From Streptomonospora litoralis (GTDB taxonomy: Bacteria > Actinomycetota > Actinomycetes > Streptosporangiales > Streptosporangiaceae): 64,000 bases of DNA. Numbering within the stretch: the stretch's first letter is position 1; every line of letters begins with the position of its first letter. Under the pieces are notes generated by a model, which worked only from the letters and a program-made list of their open reading frames with translations, made no database searches and had not been told where the DNA came from. The position numbers and the translations under genes are program-made. The stretch spans positions 987,101-1,051,100 of the forward strand of contig NZ_CP036455.1 in the NCBI RefSeq assembly GCF_004323735.1, written 5' to 3'. Below, piece after piece: positions 1 through 9,587 of this stretch.

Positions 1-1038
1 GCGGAATCCGCCGAGTACGCGAGCCTTGCGCCGTGCTTTATACCCGCCCCTCGACCATTTCCCCGGTGATGTCCGCCGACGGTTTGGGGCGGGTATCGGT
101 ACCGGTCCGACTAAGCCGTGTCTAAGAGGTACTGGATCGGTCCGGCCGCATGGGCGGCGCAGGGCTGGGCCCGCGGTCGACGCACCCGGTGCTCGCCGGT
201 GGCGCGCCGGGCGGGGGCGGCGTTGGGCCGCCGCGGGCCGGTCGGCGCCGCTTGGCCCGTCTATCGCGAACTTATGGTCGCAGGTAAGCGTATTCCGCGG
301 CCATAAGTTCACGATCATCGCCGGTATGTCCGGCCGGGCCCGCACCGGCGCTCGCACGCCCCCGGGGTGCGCCGGATCGGAGGTCGGGGGGCGACGACAC
401 GTCGCGCGTGGCGCCCGGGCGCGGCCTCCGGGAGTCCCACGGCCCGATGGGGTGGGCTTTTGGGGGCTTGTGCCCGTTTTGCGGGCGGCCTCGGCGGGCG
501 CAACGGCCACGAGACGCACGAAAAGTCGACGTCGGGGGGCGTTTTCGCGCCATCCGGCGCACCTCGTGCGCCATCGCTGCCGCAGCGCGGCTGCGGGCCC
601 ACCGGCAACTCAGGCATTAGTTGACAAAACACCCCGTGTTGTTTCGTATCGCGGAATGACGGTGCGAGGACGGCGCCTCGGGGCGGCGCCGAGGCGGGTG
701 CCGCCGCACCTACGTGCATCTCGTGGCCCCGACCCGGCCGCATGACCGCCGCCGACCGCCCCGTATCAGGCCCGCGCCGACAACCGAGCGGCGCCCCCGA
801 GCTCGACCACCCGCGGCTGGGGCCGGCAGCACCCGGGGCTCGACCACCGCAGGCCCGGCCCCGCCGCCGTCGCCGCCGCTTTCCGGTCAAGACCGCCCGT
901 TGCCCGGCAGACCATCAAGGCCGCCCAGAGGACCCGAGCCGCCCCAGCGCTCAAGCGGGGCGTCGCTGCTGGTTCCATGGGTGCTACGGCGAGTACGTCG
1001 CTGCCGCGACCGCAACCGAGGGAGCCGCGCACACGCTT
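1..1038. repeat. Intergenic repeat copy R1 (degenerate)
   Basis: No convincing gene is seen here. From about 251 to 850 the sequence matches 59479-60170 in blocks, including a shared tract near 641-665 and 59947-59971. A terminal motif like other copies (CTAAGCCGTGTCTAAGAGG) starts at 111. The block near 877-942 matches the right part of copies at 33408-33460 and 60262-60330. The opposite terminal repeat could not be found and is probably decayed. Open frames across the region lack ribosome sites and change frame relative to the 59.5-kb copy, so it is treated as noncoding. Confidence 0.6.
268..310. repeat. 43-bp hairpin, copy 1 of 3
   Basis: Two 14-bp arms, GAACTTATGGTCGC and GCGGCCATAAGTTC, flank a 15-bp loop. 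The arms pair with one G-T type mismatch. Near-identical copies lie at 33164-33206 and 59495-59537. The flanking CTTGGCCCGTCTATCG is also shared. Confidence 0.85.
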
Positions 1039-1425
1039 ATGGACGCAGCAGCAGTGCTCGTATCGGCCGCGGTCGGTGTCGTCCTCGTGGCCGGAGCCGC
1101 CCACTGGATCAAGTACGCAACCGCGAACGGGCGGCTGAACAGGAACCTCTGGATCGGCATCCGGACGGGTGCCACCCTCTCGTCGGATGCCGCCTGGGAA
1201 TCAGGCCACAGCGCCGCGGCTCCATGGCTGACGGCGTGTTCGTATACCGGGTACGCCGCGAGCGCAGGGGCGATAGCGCTCGCCGTCTACGCAGGCACCC
1301 GGGGCATTTCCACGGTGGCGGCGTCGCTGGTTGCGCTGTGCGCTTTCGTGGGCGTCGTCGTGCTGGTCGTCATCGCAGCGGTCGTCGCACATAGGCGAGC
1401 GAGCAGCGTCCAGGGAAACCGTTGA
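1039..1425 (+). CDS. SdpI-family membrane protein
   Basis: A 128-aa integral membrane protein. An N-terminal hydrophobic helix (about 3-20) is followed by a conserved cytoplasmic-type loop with G-I-R-T-x-A-T-L-S-S-D-A-A-W and a nearby G-H-x-A-A-A-P-W, the signature of the SdpI/YhfL family. Two more hydrophobic segments follow, at about 68-85 and 92-115. In Bacillus, SdpI gives immunity to the SdpC toxin; most actinobacterial members are uncharacterised. No toxin gene is adjacent, so an immunity role is not implied. The ATG is the first that gives a family-length protein. The ribosome site is weak (GGGAG about 14 nt upstream). The gene follows repeat R1 directly. Confidence 0.72.
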   Translation: MDAAAVLVSAAVGVVLVAGAAHWIKYATANGRLNRNLWIGIRTGATLSSDAAWESGHSAAAPWLTACSYTGYAASAGAIALAVYAGTRGISTVAASLVALCAFVGVVVLVVIAAVVAHRRASSVQGNR

Positions 1426-1567
1426 GGGGTCGGCGACGCCGCGCCGTGACCTGTCGCCGCAGTCGCGTCCCGGTGGGGCCACCGGTCCGGATCGCCGGGA
1501 CCACAGCGGTCTGCAGTTCGGCGGTGGCGAAACAGCGCACCACGGCGTCGGTAGTTAGTGTCAGGGC

Positions 1568-2536
1568 ATGTTCGCTATCACCGCAGCGCGTATCGACGAG
1601 ACGAACCCCCTGTCCGGGCTGGAGGCGGGCGAGCGGCCCGAACCCGCCCCGCCCGAGGGATGGGCCACCGTGCAGGTCAAGGCCGCGGCGCTGAACCACC
1701 ACGACCTGTGGAGCCTGCGCGGTGTCGGCCTTCCCGAGGAGCGGCTGCCGATGATCCTGGGCTGCGACGCCGCCGGCCTGGACGAGGAGGGCAACGAGGT
1801 CGTCGTACACGGCGTCATCGGCGACCCGGACGCCGGGGGCGGCGACGAGACCCGCGACCCGCGGCGCTCCCTGTTGTCCGAGGTGTACCCGGGGACCCTG
1901 GCCGAGAAGGTCGCGGTGCCGCGACGCAACCTCGTCGCCAAACCGGCGGAGCTCTCGTTCGAGGAAGCCGCCTGCCTGCCGACGGCCTGGCTGACCGCCT
2001 ACCGGATGCTGTTCGCCCGCGCGGGACTGGAACCGGGCTCGGCGGTGCTGGTCCAGGGCGCGGGCGGCGGTGTGAGCAGCGCGCTGATCCGCATGGCGGC
2101 GGCCGCGGGCCACCGCGTCTACGCCACCAGCCGCGACGACGGCAAGCGCGACCGTGCCATGCGGCTCGGGGCCTACAGCGCCGTCGCGCCGGGGGATCGG
2201 CTGCCGGAGAAGGTCGACGTCGTGTTCGACTCGGTGGGCGAGGCGACCTGGCGCCACTCGCTGCGGTCGCTGCGTCCGGGCGGGCGGATCGTCACCTGCG
2301 GCGCGACCAGCGGCGACGCGCCCTCGGCGGAGTTGAACCGGATGTTCTTCCTTCAGCTGTCGGTGGTCGGCTCGACCATGGGCGGCAGGGACGAGCTGCG
2401 GCGGCTGGCCGAGTTCTGCGCCCGCACCGGCGTCCGCCCCGAGATCGACCGCGTGCTGCCGCTGGACCGCGCCGAAGAGGGTTTCGCGGCCATGGAACAG
2501 GGCGAACTCTTCGGCAAGATCGTGTTCCAGGTCTGA
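1568..2536 (+). CDS. Zinc-type alcohol dehydrogenase-like / quinone oxidoreductase (MDR superfamily)
   Basis: A 322-aa medium-chain dehydrogenase/reductase. The N-terminal GroES-like domain (about 1-125) contains A-A-L-N-H-H-D-L. The Rossmann domain has a glycine-rich V-L-V-Q-G-A-G-G-G-V at about 158-167 for NAD(P)H binding. The cysteine ligands of the structural zinc are absent, which fits the zinc-independent quinone oxidoreductase branch. Substrate is unknown. AGGG lies just before the ATG. It is followed by a convergent PadR gene and appears monocistronic. Confidence 0.85.
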   Translation: MFAITAARIDETNPLSGLEAGERPEPAPPEGWATVQVKAAALNHHDLWSLRGVGLPEERLPMILGCDAAGLDEEGNEVVVHGVIGDPDAGGGDETRDPRRSLLSEVYPGTLAEKVAVPRRNLVAKPAELSFEEAACLPTAWLTAYRMLFARAGLEPGSAVLVQGAGGGVSSALIRMAAAAGHRVYATSRDDGKRDRAMRLGAYSAVAPGDRLPEKVDVVFDSVGEATWRHSLRSLRPGGRIVTCGATSGDAPSAELNRMFFLQLSVVGSTMGGRDELRRLAEFCARTGVRPEIDRVLPLDRAEEGFAAMEQGELFGKIVFQV

Positions 2537-2666
2537 CCCTTCGACGCGTATCGCGTGCCCGCACGGCCGCAAAGTCGAGCAACCCGCCGGGAACCGTCCT
2601 CGCGCATCACGGGTGGTTCCCGGGGGTTCCTCCGGGCGCGGGAGGCGCCCCGCACGATCCGCCCTG

Positions 2667-3902
2667 TCAGGCGCCGGGGCCGCCCCGCCGTTCGTCGGAC
2701 TCCCCGTCGTCGTTCACGGCGGTGCTCCACGGGTCGCCCGTTCCGGTGGAACCGGCGGTGTCCCGGTTCGGACCGCCCGCCTCGTCGGCGGGGCCGGCGG
2801 ACTGGCCGGTCTGTTCGGCGGGCCCGGCGGACGGTCCGCGGGCTGCGGACTCGGACGGCCCGGACGGCCCGGTTCCGGGCCGCTGCGTCGGATCGTCGAC
2901 CGCCGCGCTCCACGGGTCGTCCGACGCGCGCGGGCCGCCCGATTCACCGTTCGCGGCACCTGCGCTATCCCCGCCGTCGTTCGGCGCGGCGGCACCCCGG
3001 CCGTCGCCCGGTGTCTCCGACCCCGACGCCTCGTCGGTGCGCCCGTGCCTGCCGGGGCCGCGTTCGTGGTCGGCGGTGCTCCGGCCGCCGCACGGGTGCT
3101 GCCCGGTGCCGCCCGTGCCCTCGTGGTCCGTGTCGCGCGGTCCCCACCCGCCGACGTCGCGGCGGATGGTCTCGAAGGTCTCGTCGAGGATCCGCCGCAG
3201 GTCGTGCGCCGCCGACTCGCCCACCTGTCCGGCCTCGCGGACCACACCGCGCACCCGGTCGGAGAAGTCGCGCAGCGCCTGGTCGAACTCGGCGCGCTCG
3301 CCCCCCGACTTCTCGCCGGAGCGCTTGGTCCAGGTGCCGAACCCCTGGGTGAAGCGTTCCCAGTCGCGGGACCACCACGAGCCGCCGCGCTCGGCGCCCT
3401 CGTCTTCGGTGCCGCCGCGCGGGGAGTCGCCCGAGCCCGCAGAGGTCCCTTCGCCCGCGGTCCGCGCTCCGCTCGCACCGTCGGCGGCGCCGGTGCGCGC
3501 GCCCTCGCCGCGGGACCTGCGCCCGGAGCCGCCGAACTTCAGCTCCTCGCGCAGCGAGCTGATGGTGTCGCGGACGTCCTCCCGGACCGCCTCGGCGACG
3601 TCGCGCACCGAATCGGTGATCTCGCGTTCCAGGTCGTCGAGGTCGGCGCTGCGGTTGCGCAGTTCCTCGCGCCCCCGGTCGGTGAGCCGGTAGACCTTGC
3701 GGCCGTCGACCTCCTCGTGGGTGACCAGGCCCTCCTCCTCCAGCCTGGCCAGGCGCGGGTAGATGGTGCCGGGCGAGGGGGAGTAGACGCCCAGGAACCG
3801 GTCCCGCAGCAGGCTGATGATCTCGTAGCCGTGCCGCGGGCTCTCGTCCAGCAGCTTCAGCAGGTAGAGCCGCAGGCGTCCGTGGCCGAAGATCGTGCTC
3901 AT
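2667..3902 (-). CDS. PadR-family transcriptional regulator with long disordered tail
   Basis: A 411-aa protein. The first ~85 residues are a PadR winged helix, with R-H-G-Y-E-I-I and S-P-G-T-I-Y-P-R-L-x-x-L-E-E-E-G-L-V motifs. A predicted helical stretch (about 86-125) follows. The remaining ~270 residues are Gly/Ser/Asp/Pro-rich and look disordered. Typical PadR proteins have 110-190 residues, so the tail is exceptional. The start overlaps the stop of the upstream DUF4097 gene (ATGA), showing translational coupling. It probably autoregulates the operon through operators at 4795-4832; this is inferred from arrangement only. Confidence 0.85.
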   Translation of the reverse strand: MSTIFGHGRLRLYLLKLLDESPRHGYEIISLLRDRFLGVYSPSPGTIYPRLARLEEEGLVTHEEVDGRKVYRLTDRGREELRNRSADLDDLEREITDSVRDVAEAVREDVRDTISSLREELKFGGSGRRSRGEGARTGAADGASGARTAGEGTSAGSGDSPRGGTEDEGAERGGSWWSRDWERFTQGFGTWTKRSGEKSGGERAEFDQALRDFSDRVRGVVREAGQVGESAAHDLRRILDETFETIRRDVGGWGPRDTDHEGTGGTGQHPCGGRSTADHERGPGRHGRTDEASGSETPGDGRGAAAPNDGGDSAGAANGESGGPRASDDPWSAAVDDPTQRPGTGPSGPSESAARGPSAGPAEQTGQSAGPADEAGGPNRDTAGSTGTGDPWSTAVNDDGESDERRGGPGA

Positions 3903-4756
3903 GTGTCGTCCCCCCTCGGGATGGCGGCCGGGGCGTCGGGCTCGCGGCGCAGCAGCGAGACGGCGCCCGAAACGGTCGTGGTGGTGATTCCGGCCGGATC
4001 GACCCCGCTGCCGATCTTTCCGGTGAGGGTGCCGTGGGCGCGCTGGTCGCGGCGTTCCAGGCCGAAGTCCGAATCCAGCTTGCCGGTGGCCGAGCGCAGT
4101 TCGACCGCGGCCGAGGTCTCGGCGGGCACCCGGAGTGCGATCCCACCGGAGACGGATCCCAGGCGGACGCGACCGGAGGGGGCCACGTCGACGTCGGCCA
4201 GGAACCGGCCCGAGGCGCTCTTACCGGACAGGTCCACCAGTCGCCCTCCGGCTACGGCCACCTGCCCGCTCACGGTGTTGAACCTCAGGCTGCCCTGCAG
4301 GTCGCGGGCCGAGACGGCACCCGAGACGGTGTTCACCTCGGCCTCTCCGGTGAGGCCGTCCAGCGTGACGTCGCCCGATGCCGTCCGTACCCGCGTCTTC
4401 GCGCCGAGACCCGCCACGACCACCGGCGCCGACAGCGTGGTGACCTCGACGGGGCAGTCCCGCGGGACACGCAGACTGATGGTGGCCGAGCGGCGGCCCA
4501 TGGCCCGGTAGCCGGAAAGCTGCACCGGGCGCAGCCGGTCCAGCAGGCCGCTGCCCGTGAGGTCGTCGTAGGTGATGGTCAGGATGCCGGCCTCCTGGGT
4601 GGCCAGCACGGGCTCGCCCGAGACGTCGGAGACCTCGAAGGTCACCGGGTCGTCGGTGGGCAGGATGTTCACGTGACCGCCGATAATCCGCACACGCAGC
4701 GCCACGATCCCGTCCAGTGTGCGTGTCGTCGGCTGGTCGATGGTCCAACGCGCCAT
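3899..4756 (-). CDS. DUF4097 family beta-strand repeat protein
   Basis: A 285-aa protein with repeated short motifs such as T-A-S-G-D-V, N-T-V-S-G-A-V and N-T-V-S-G-Q-V spaced about 20 residues apart. These are typical of DUF4097/DUF4098 proteins, which fold as a right-handed beta-helix-like stack. No signal peptide or membrane segment is visible, so it is likely cytoplasmic. It is first in a two-gene unit with the PadR regulator. Such pairs recur in actinomycetes, but the function is unknown. GAAAGG lies upstream of the ATG. Confidence 0.85.
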   Translation of the reverse strand: MARWTIDQPTTRTLDGIVALRVRIIGGHVNILPTDDPVTFEVSDVSGEPVLATQEAGILTITYDDLTGSGLLDRLRPVQLSGYRAMGRRSATISLRVPRDCPVEVTTLSAPVVVAGLGAKTRVRTASGDVTLDGLTGEAEVNTVSGAVSARDLQGSLRFNTVSGQVAVAGGRLVDLSGKSASGRFLADVDVAPSGRVRLGSVSGGIALRVPAETSAAVELRSATGKLDSDFGLERRDQRAHGTLTGKIGSGVDPAGITTTTVSGAVSLLRREPDAPAAIPRGDDT

Positions 4757-4792
4757 CGCGAAACCTTTCGGTTCGAAGTCCTTATGGTGTTC

Positions 4793-4832
4793 ACGATATG
4801 TCGCGTCTGTAGGCTATTCAAGATATGTCGCG
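4793..4832 (-). promoter_or_regulatory. Promoter with twin operators for the DUF4097-padR operon
   Basis: On the minus strand a -35 TTGAAT (4816-4821) and a -10 TATCGT (4793-4798) are separated by 17 bp. Two copies of GATATGTCGCG (4795-4805 and 4822-4832), 27 bp apart, overlap the -10 and adjoin the -35. They are good candidates for autoregulatory PadR sites. Binding is not shown by sequence alone. Confidence 0.6.
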
Positions 4833-4887
4833 AAGGATCGGGGAGGTGTGGGGGACTCCCCGGGGGCGGTCTCCGGGGAACCCGGCC

Positions 4888-4921
4888 GAACGGCTGCGCC
4901 GGTGCCCCGGCGCAGCCGTTC
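4888..4921 (-). terminator. Terminator after kgd-DUF6104
   Basis: A 15-bp perfect stem, GAACGGCTGCGCCGG pairing with 4907-4921, has a 4-nt TGCC loop and no U-tract, as is common in actinomycetes. It lies 3 nt past the stop of the DUF6104 gene and would insulate the promoter at 4793-4832. Confidence 0.75.
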
Positions 4922-4923
4922 AC

Positions 4924-5100
4924 TCACTCGTCCTCGTCGTCGAGCCGCGCCAGCCACGTGGCCAACCGCTCGACGGGAGTCTCGAACTCCGGGTGGAGAT
5001 CGGTGAAGGCGCGCAGCTGGTCGGCCACCCACGCCAGGGAGACCTCCTCCTCGCCGCGGCGCTGCTCCAGCTCCTCGATGCCCCGGTCGGTGAAGTACAT
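4924..5100 (-). CDS. DUF6104 family small protein
   Basis: A 58-aa acidic protein starting M-Y-F-T-D-R-G-I-E-E-L and ending A-R-L-D-D-E-D-E. This matches the short actinobacterial DUF6104 family usually found just downstream of kgd/sucA. It contains E-L-E-Q-R-R-G-E-E-E-V-S-L-A-W-V-A-D-Q-L and is probably helical. It starts 15 nt after the kgd stop, so the two genes are likely co-transcribed. Function is unknown; a partner or modulator of Kgd is only suggested by location. Confidence 0.8.
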   Translation of the reverse strand: MYFTDRGIEELEQRRGEEEVSLAWVADQLRAFTDLHPEFETPVERLATWLARLDDEDE

Positions 5101-5115
5101 CGCGACTCCGCGCTG

Positions 5116-8100
5116 CTAGTCGGCCGGCGGGAAGACGGTGTTGATGAGCGCCTGCTGCTCGACCTCGTGCCGCTTGCCCGAGCCCGCCGCGGGGGCGGAG
5201 CTCGCCGGACGCGAAACCCGCGTGAAGGGGCGGTCGAGCTGCTCGGAGAACACCAGCGCCACGAACGGCCACGGGCCCATGTTCGCCGGCTCCTCCTGCA
5301 CCCACAGCACCTCGCCGGCGTTGGGGTAGCCCGCCAGCAGCTGGCGGATCTCCTCGGTCGGCAGCGGGTAGAGCCGCTCGACCCGGACCAGCGCCGTACT
5401 GGTGTCGCCGGTGCGCTGCCGCGCGGCGTCCAGCTCGTAGTAGACCTTGCCCGAGCACAGCACCACGCGCCGGACCTTCTTCGGGTCGGGACCCGAGGGG
5501 TCCGGGATGACCGGCTGGAACGCGCCCGAGGTGAAGTCGGCGACCGTCGAGGTCGCGGCCTTCATCCGCAGCATCACCTTGGTCGTGATGACCACCAGCG
5601 GCCGGCGGTACTGCGACTTGACCTGCCAGCGCAGCAGGTGGAAGTAGTTCGCCGGGGTGGTGGGCAGCGCCACGGTCATGTTCTCCTGCGCGCACAGCTG
5701 CAGGAACCGCTCGATGCGCGCCGAGGAGTGGTCGGGGCCCTGGCCCTCGTAGCCGTGCGGCAGCAGCAGCACGACGCTGGAGCGCTGGCCCCACTTCTGC
5801 TCGCTGGCGCTGATGTACTCGTCGATGATGGTCTGGGCGCCGTTGACGAAGTCGCCGAACTGGGCCTCCCAGGCCACCAGTGCGTCCGGGCGCACCACCG
5901 AGTAGCCGTACTCGAAGCCCAGCGCCGCGTACTCGCTGAGCAGGGAGTCGTGCACGTAGAACTTCGAGGTGCCCTTGTCGAAGGTCTTCAGCGGCGTGTG
6001 CACCTTGCCGGTGTAGCGGTCGACCAGGATCGAGTGCCGCTGACCGAATGTGCCGCGCCGGGTGTCCTGGCCCACCAGCCGCACCGGGTGCTCCTCGGTC
6101 AGCAGCGAGCCGAACGCCAGCATCTCGCCGGTCGCCCAGTCCAGCGCGTCGTCCTCGACCATCTGGGCGCGGCGCTGCAGCTGCGGCTTCAACCGCGGGT
6201 GCGGGGTGAAGCCCTCCGGCAGGGTCACCTGGGTGTCGACCACCTGCTTGACGATCTCGCCGGAGATCGCGGTCTCCACCGAGCCGTGGTCGATGCGGCC
6301 CTCGTCGAAGACCTCCGGCTTGATCACCGCGCCCGGCTCGACCGGCTTGCGGCCCGCCTCGCGGGTCTCGGTGAAGGCCCGTTCCAGCTGCTCCTGGTAG
6401 TCGCGCAGCGCCTGCTCGGCCTCTTCCATGCTGATGTCGCCGCGTCCGATCAGCGCCTCGGTGTAGAGCTTGCGCGTGGAGCGCTTGGCGTCGATCACGT
6501 CGTACATCAGCGGCTGGGTGAAGGCCGGGTTGTCGGTCTCGTTGTGGCCGCGGCGCCGGTAGCAGACCAGGTCGATGACGACGTCCTTGTTGAACTGCTG
6601 CCGGTAGTCATAGGCCAGCTGGGCGACCCGCACGACCGCCTCGGGGTCGTCACCGTTGACGTGGAAGATCGGCGCCTGCACCATCCGCGCCACGTCGGTA
6701 GCGTAGACGCTGGAGCGGCTGTCGGCCGGCGAGGTGGTGAACCCGACCTGGTTGTTGACGATGACGTGCACCGTGCCGCCGGTGCGGTAGCCGCGCAGCT
6801 GCGACAGGTTCAGGGTCTCGGCGACGACGCCCTGGCCGGCGAACGCGGCGTCGCCGTGCACCAGCAGCGGCACGACGGTGAACCCGTGCGGGCCCTTGTC
6901 CAGCACGTCCTGCTTGGCGCGGACGATGCCCTCGGCGACCGGGTTCACGGTCTCCAGGTGGCTCGGGTTCGCCGCCAGGGAGATCGCGATCTTGTCGCCG
7001 TCGGGGGTCTCGAAGGTGCCCTCGGTGCCGAGGTGGTACTTGACGTCACCGGAGCCGTGCGCGCTGCGCGGGTCGAGGTTGCCCTCGAACTCGCCGAAGA
7101 TCTGCCCGTAGGACTTGCCGGCGATGTTGGCGAGTACGTTCAGCCGGCCGCGGTGGGCCATACCGATGACGACCTCGTCCAGATCGGCCTTCGCGGCGCG
7201 CGAGATCACCCCGTCCAGCAGCGGGATCAGCGACTCGCCGCCTTCGAGGGAGAACCGCTTCTGTCCGACGTACTTCGTCTGCAGGAAGGTCTCGAACGCC
7301 TCGGCGTTGTTCAGCCGGCGCAGGATGTGCAGCTGCTCGTCGCGGTCGACCTTCTCGTGCTCGCGCTCGACATGCGACTGGATCCACTCGCGTTCCTCGG
7401 GATCCTGGATGTGCATGTACTCGATGCCGACCGTGCGGCAGTAGGTGTCGCGCAGCACGCCGAGCACGTCGCGCAGCTTCATGACCTGCTTGCCGCCGAA
7501 GCCGCCGGTGGGGAACTCGCGTTCCAGGTCCCACAGCGTCAGGCCGTGTTCGAGGATGTCCAGGTCGGGGTGGCGGCGCTGGTGGTACTCCAGCGGGTCG
7601 GTGTCGGCCATCAGGTGGCCGCGGACCCGGTAGGCGTGGATCAGCTCCTGGACGCGGCTGGTCTTGTCGAGCTGGTTCTCGGCGGCCGAGATGTCCTGGG
7701 TCCAGCGCACCGGCTCGTAAGGCAGCCGCAGCGAGCGGAAGATCTCGTCGTAGAAGCCGTCCTCGCCCAGCAGCAGCTGGTGGATCCGGCGCAGGAACTC
7801 GCCGGACTGGGCGCCCTGGATGATGCGGTGGTCGTAGGTCGACGTCAGCGTCATGACCTTGCTGACCGCGAGGTTGTTCAGGGTCTCGGGCGCGGCCCCC
7901 TGGAACTCGGCCGGGTACTCCATGGCGCCCACGCCCAGGATGGTGCCCTGGCCGGGCATGAGGCGGGGCACCGAGTGCACCGTGCCGATGCCGCCGGGGT
8001 TGGTGAGGCTGATGGTGGTGCCCTGGAAGTCCGGCACGCCCAGCTTGTTGTTGCGGGCCTTGCGGATCAGGTCCTCGTAGCCGTTCCAGAACTCCTTGAA

Positions 8101-8808
8101 GTCCATCGTCTCGGCGGACTTGATGCTGGGCACCACCAGCTGCCGCGACCCGTCGGACTTCTGCAGGTCGATGGCCAGCCCGAAGTTGACGTGCTCGGGC
8201 TTGGCCACTCCCGGCTTGCCGTCGACCTCGGTGTAGGAGTGGTTCATCTCCGGCATGGACTCCAGGGCCTTCACCATGGCGTAGCCGATGATGTGGGTGA
8301 AGGACACCTTGCCGCCGCGCCCGCGCCGCAGGTGGTTGTTGATCACGATGCGGTTGTCGAACAGCAGCTTGACCGGCACCGCGCGCACGCTCGTGGCGGT
8401 GGGCAGCGCCAGGCTGGACTCCATGTTCGCGGCCGTGCGCGCGGGTGCGCCGCGCAGCCGCTCCTCGTTGACCTTGAGGGATTCGTCGGCGGGCTTCTCG
8501 GCCTCGGCGTCCGACTCGGATCCGGCCTTCTTCTTCCCGTTGCCCGAGGCGGGCGCCGCGGACTCGGGCTCGGTGGACTTCTCGCCCTTGGTGGTTTCCC
8601 CGGCACTCGGAGCGGCCTGGGTGCTCGTGGCCGATGCACCCTTGCTCGAACCGTTGGCCTGGGGAACGCCGGACTTGTAGTCGGCGAAGAAGTTCCACCA
8701 TGCCTTGTCAACCGAGTTCGGGTCGTTGAGGTACTTCTGGTAAAGCTCCTCGACCAACCACTCGTTCGGGCCGAAATCTGTCAGGGGTTGAGACGCCTCA
8801 GACGACAC
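5116..8808 (-). CDS. kgd: Multifunctional 2-oxoglutarate metabolism enzyme (oxoglutarate dehydrogenase E1 / decarboxylase with succinyltransferase domain)
   Basis: A 1230-aa protein of the actinobacterial Kgd/SucA type. The N-terminal helix domain (about 1-45, with [13 protein letters not shown]) is followed by a Ser/Glu/Lys-rich linker (to about 115). Next comes an E2-like acyltransferase domain with the D-H-R-I-I-Q-G motif, then the thiamine-diphosphate E1 region with [10 protein letters not shown]. It converts 2-oxoglutarate to succinyl-CoA (with a separate lipoyl E2 and E3) or succinic semialdehyde. This places it at the centre of the TCA cycle; homologues are controlled by the FHA protein GarA/OdhI. 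The start is GTG. The long upstream region may carry regulation. Confidence 0.97.
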   Translation of the reverse strand: MSSEASQPLTDFGPNEWLVEELYQKYLNDPNSVDKAWWNFFADYKSGVPQANGSSKGASATSTQAAPSAGETTKGEKSTEPESAAPASGNGKKKAGSESDAEAEKPADESLKVNEERLRGAPARTAANMESSLALPTATSVRAVPVKLLFDNRIVINNHLRRGRGGKVSFTHIIGYAMVKALESMPEMNHSYTEVDGKPGVAKPEHVNFGLAIDLQKSDGSRQLVVPSIKSAETMDFKEFWNGYEDLIRKARNNKLGVPDFQGTTISLTNPGGIGTVHSVPRLMPGQGTILGVGAMEYPAEFQGAAPETLNNLAVSKVMTLTSTYDHRIIQGAQSGEFLRRIHQLLLGEDGFYDEIFRSLRLPYEPVRWTQDISAAENQLDKTSRVQELIHAYRVRGHLMADTDPLEYHQRRHPDLDILEHGLTLWDLEREFPTGGFGGKQVMKLRDVLGVLRDTYCRTVGIEYMHIQDPEEREWIQSHVEREHEKVDRDEQLHILRRLNNAEAFETFLQTKYVGQKRFSLEGGESLIPLLDGVISRAAKADLDEVVIGMAHRGRLNVLANIAGKSYGQIFGEFEGNLDPRSAHGSGDVKYHLGTEGTFETPDGDKIAISLAANPSHLETVNPVAEGIVRAKQDVLDKGPHGFTVVPLLVHGDAAFAGQGVVAETLNLSQLRGYRTGGTVHVIVNNQVGFTTSPADSRSSVYATDVARMVQAPIFHVNGDDPEAVVRVAQLAYDYRQQFNKDVVIDLVCYRRRGHNETDNPAFTQPLMYDVIDAKRSTRKLYTEALIGRGDISMEEAEQALRDYQEQLERAFTETREAGRKPVEPGAVIKPEVFDEGRIDHGSVETAISGEIVKQVVDTQVTLPEGFTPHPRLKPQLQRRAQMVEDDALDWATGEMLAFGSLLTEEHPVRLVGQDTRRGTFGQRHSILVDRYTGKVHTPLKTFDKGTSKFYVHDSLLSEYAALGFEYGYSVVRPDALVAWEAQFGDFVNGAQTIIDEYISASEQKWGQRSSVVLLLPHGYEGQGPDHSSARIERFLQLCAQENMTVALPTTPANYFHLLRWQVKSQYRRPLVVITTKVMLRMKAATSTVADFTSGAFQPVIPDPSGPDPKKVRRVVLCSGKVYYELDAARQRTGDTSTALVRVERLYPLPTEEIRQLLAGYPNAGEVLWVQEEPANMGPWPFVALVFSEQLDRPFTRVSRPASSAPAAGSGKRHEVEQQALINTVFPPAD

Positions 8809-9587
8809 GGCGGAGATCGCCCTCTTCCGCAGCTCGCTTGTGAATGTATGTATGGCGAGATGGCCGCTCCTCAGGGCGGGCTCAAAGCCAGGCGGCTCAG
8901 TGGGAGCCTCCAGGACACGCGCCCGGTCAGCAATCTCGGGTAACAGGCTACTTGTCCAGGCACGCGGATGGGGACCCGAGACCGGTAACGGACTGGGAGA
9001 TTGCTAACAATGATTCACAAAGGCATGGGGTCTGCTTGACCTGACCTGCGGTTTCGCCATCTGCGCGGCCACTCGGGCGACAGCGGGTGGCGGGCGGCAG
9101 GAGGCGGCGGACGGCGAGCGTGCGGGCGCAGCGGCGCCCGCAGGCGCCGGGAGCGTGTGAGGGGGCGGGCGTGCGCCGGTTGCCATGCCCGCTCGGGAGC
9201 GCGCTCAACCCTCACTCGAAACGGGAATCTCCCGGAACCGGAGGAGCAGGCCCGGCGTCTCACGTAGTGTGCGCGGCCCGGACAGGACGGCTGGTTCCGA
9301 ACCCGGCGAAACACGGGGGTTTCGCCGGGAGAGGAAGCAGGTCCGGGCCGCGCACTGCATCGTCCTCCGCTTCGGCCCGGCTCCGGCGCCCGGTCGCCCT
9401 CCGAGAGCCCGCACGGCCGTGCGGCCGCCGTGCTTCCGCGGTCTGTGCCATCCTGCCCGGCAGCACCCGCGCCACGTTCGGGCGAAGCGCGCTGCGCCAC
9501 TGGGAAGTGCGGCCCCGAGCGGGTAGGACTCCGTGTGCGGCCCCGATGGGGGCGGCACGCCGCGGAGCGGATCAGCGTGGAGGAGAA
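8809..9587. other. Long divergent intergenic region between kgd and SDR
   Basis: No gene with a credible start is seen. An imperfect palindrome ATTGCTAACAAT lies near 9000 and could belong to the kgd promoter. A large nested hairpin is at 9269-9355. GTGGAGGAG before 9588 is the ribosome site of the SDR gene. Confidence 0.5.
9269..9355. repeat. Nested double inverted repeat
   Basis: The outer arms are 15 bp and perfect: GTGCGCGGCCCGGAC at 9269-9283 and its complement at 9341-9355. Inside is a second perfect 11-bp pair: CCCGGCGAAAC at 9302-9312 and GTTTCGCCGGG at 9319-9329, with a 6-nt loop. As RNA this would form a long two-tier hairpin. There is no U-tract and no matching copy elsewhere in the window. 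Confidence 0.8.

Noticed and set aside
26-745. A 239-codon plus-strand frame at the left edge
   Set aside because: It runs through the degenerate repeat and hairpin; composition is typical of random high-GC frames.
4825-8943. A 1372-codon open frame on the plus strand
   Set aside because: It is antisense to kgd, whose protein motifs are unmistakable. Long shadow frames are normal at this GC content.
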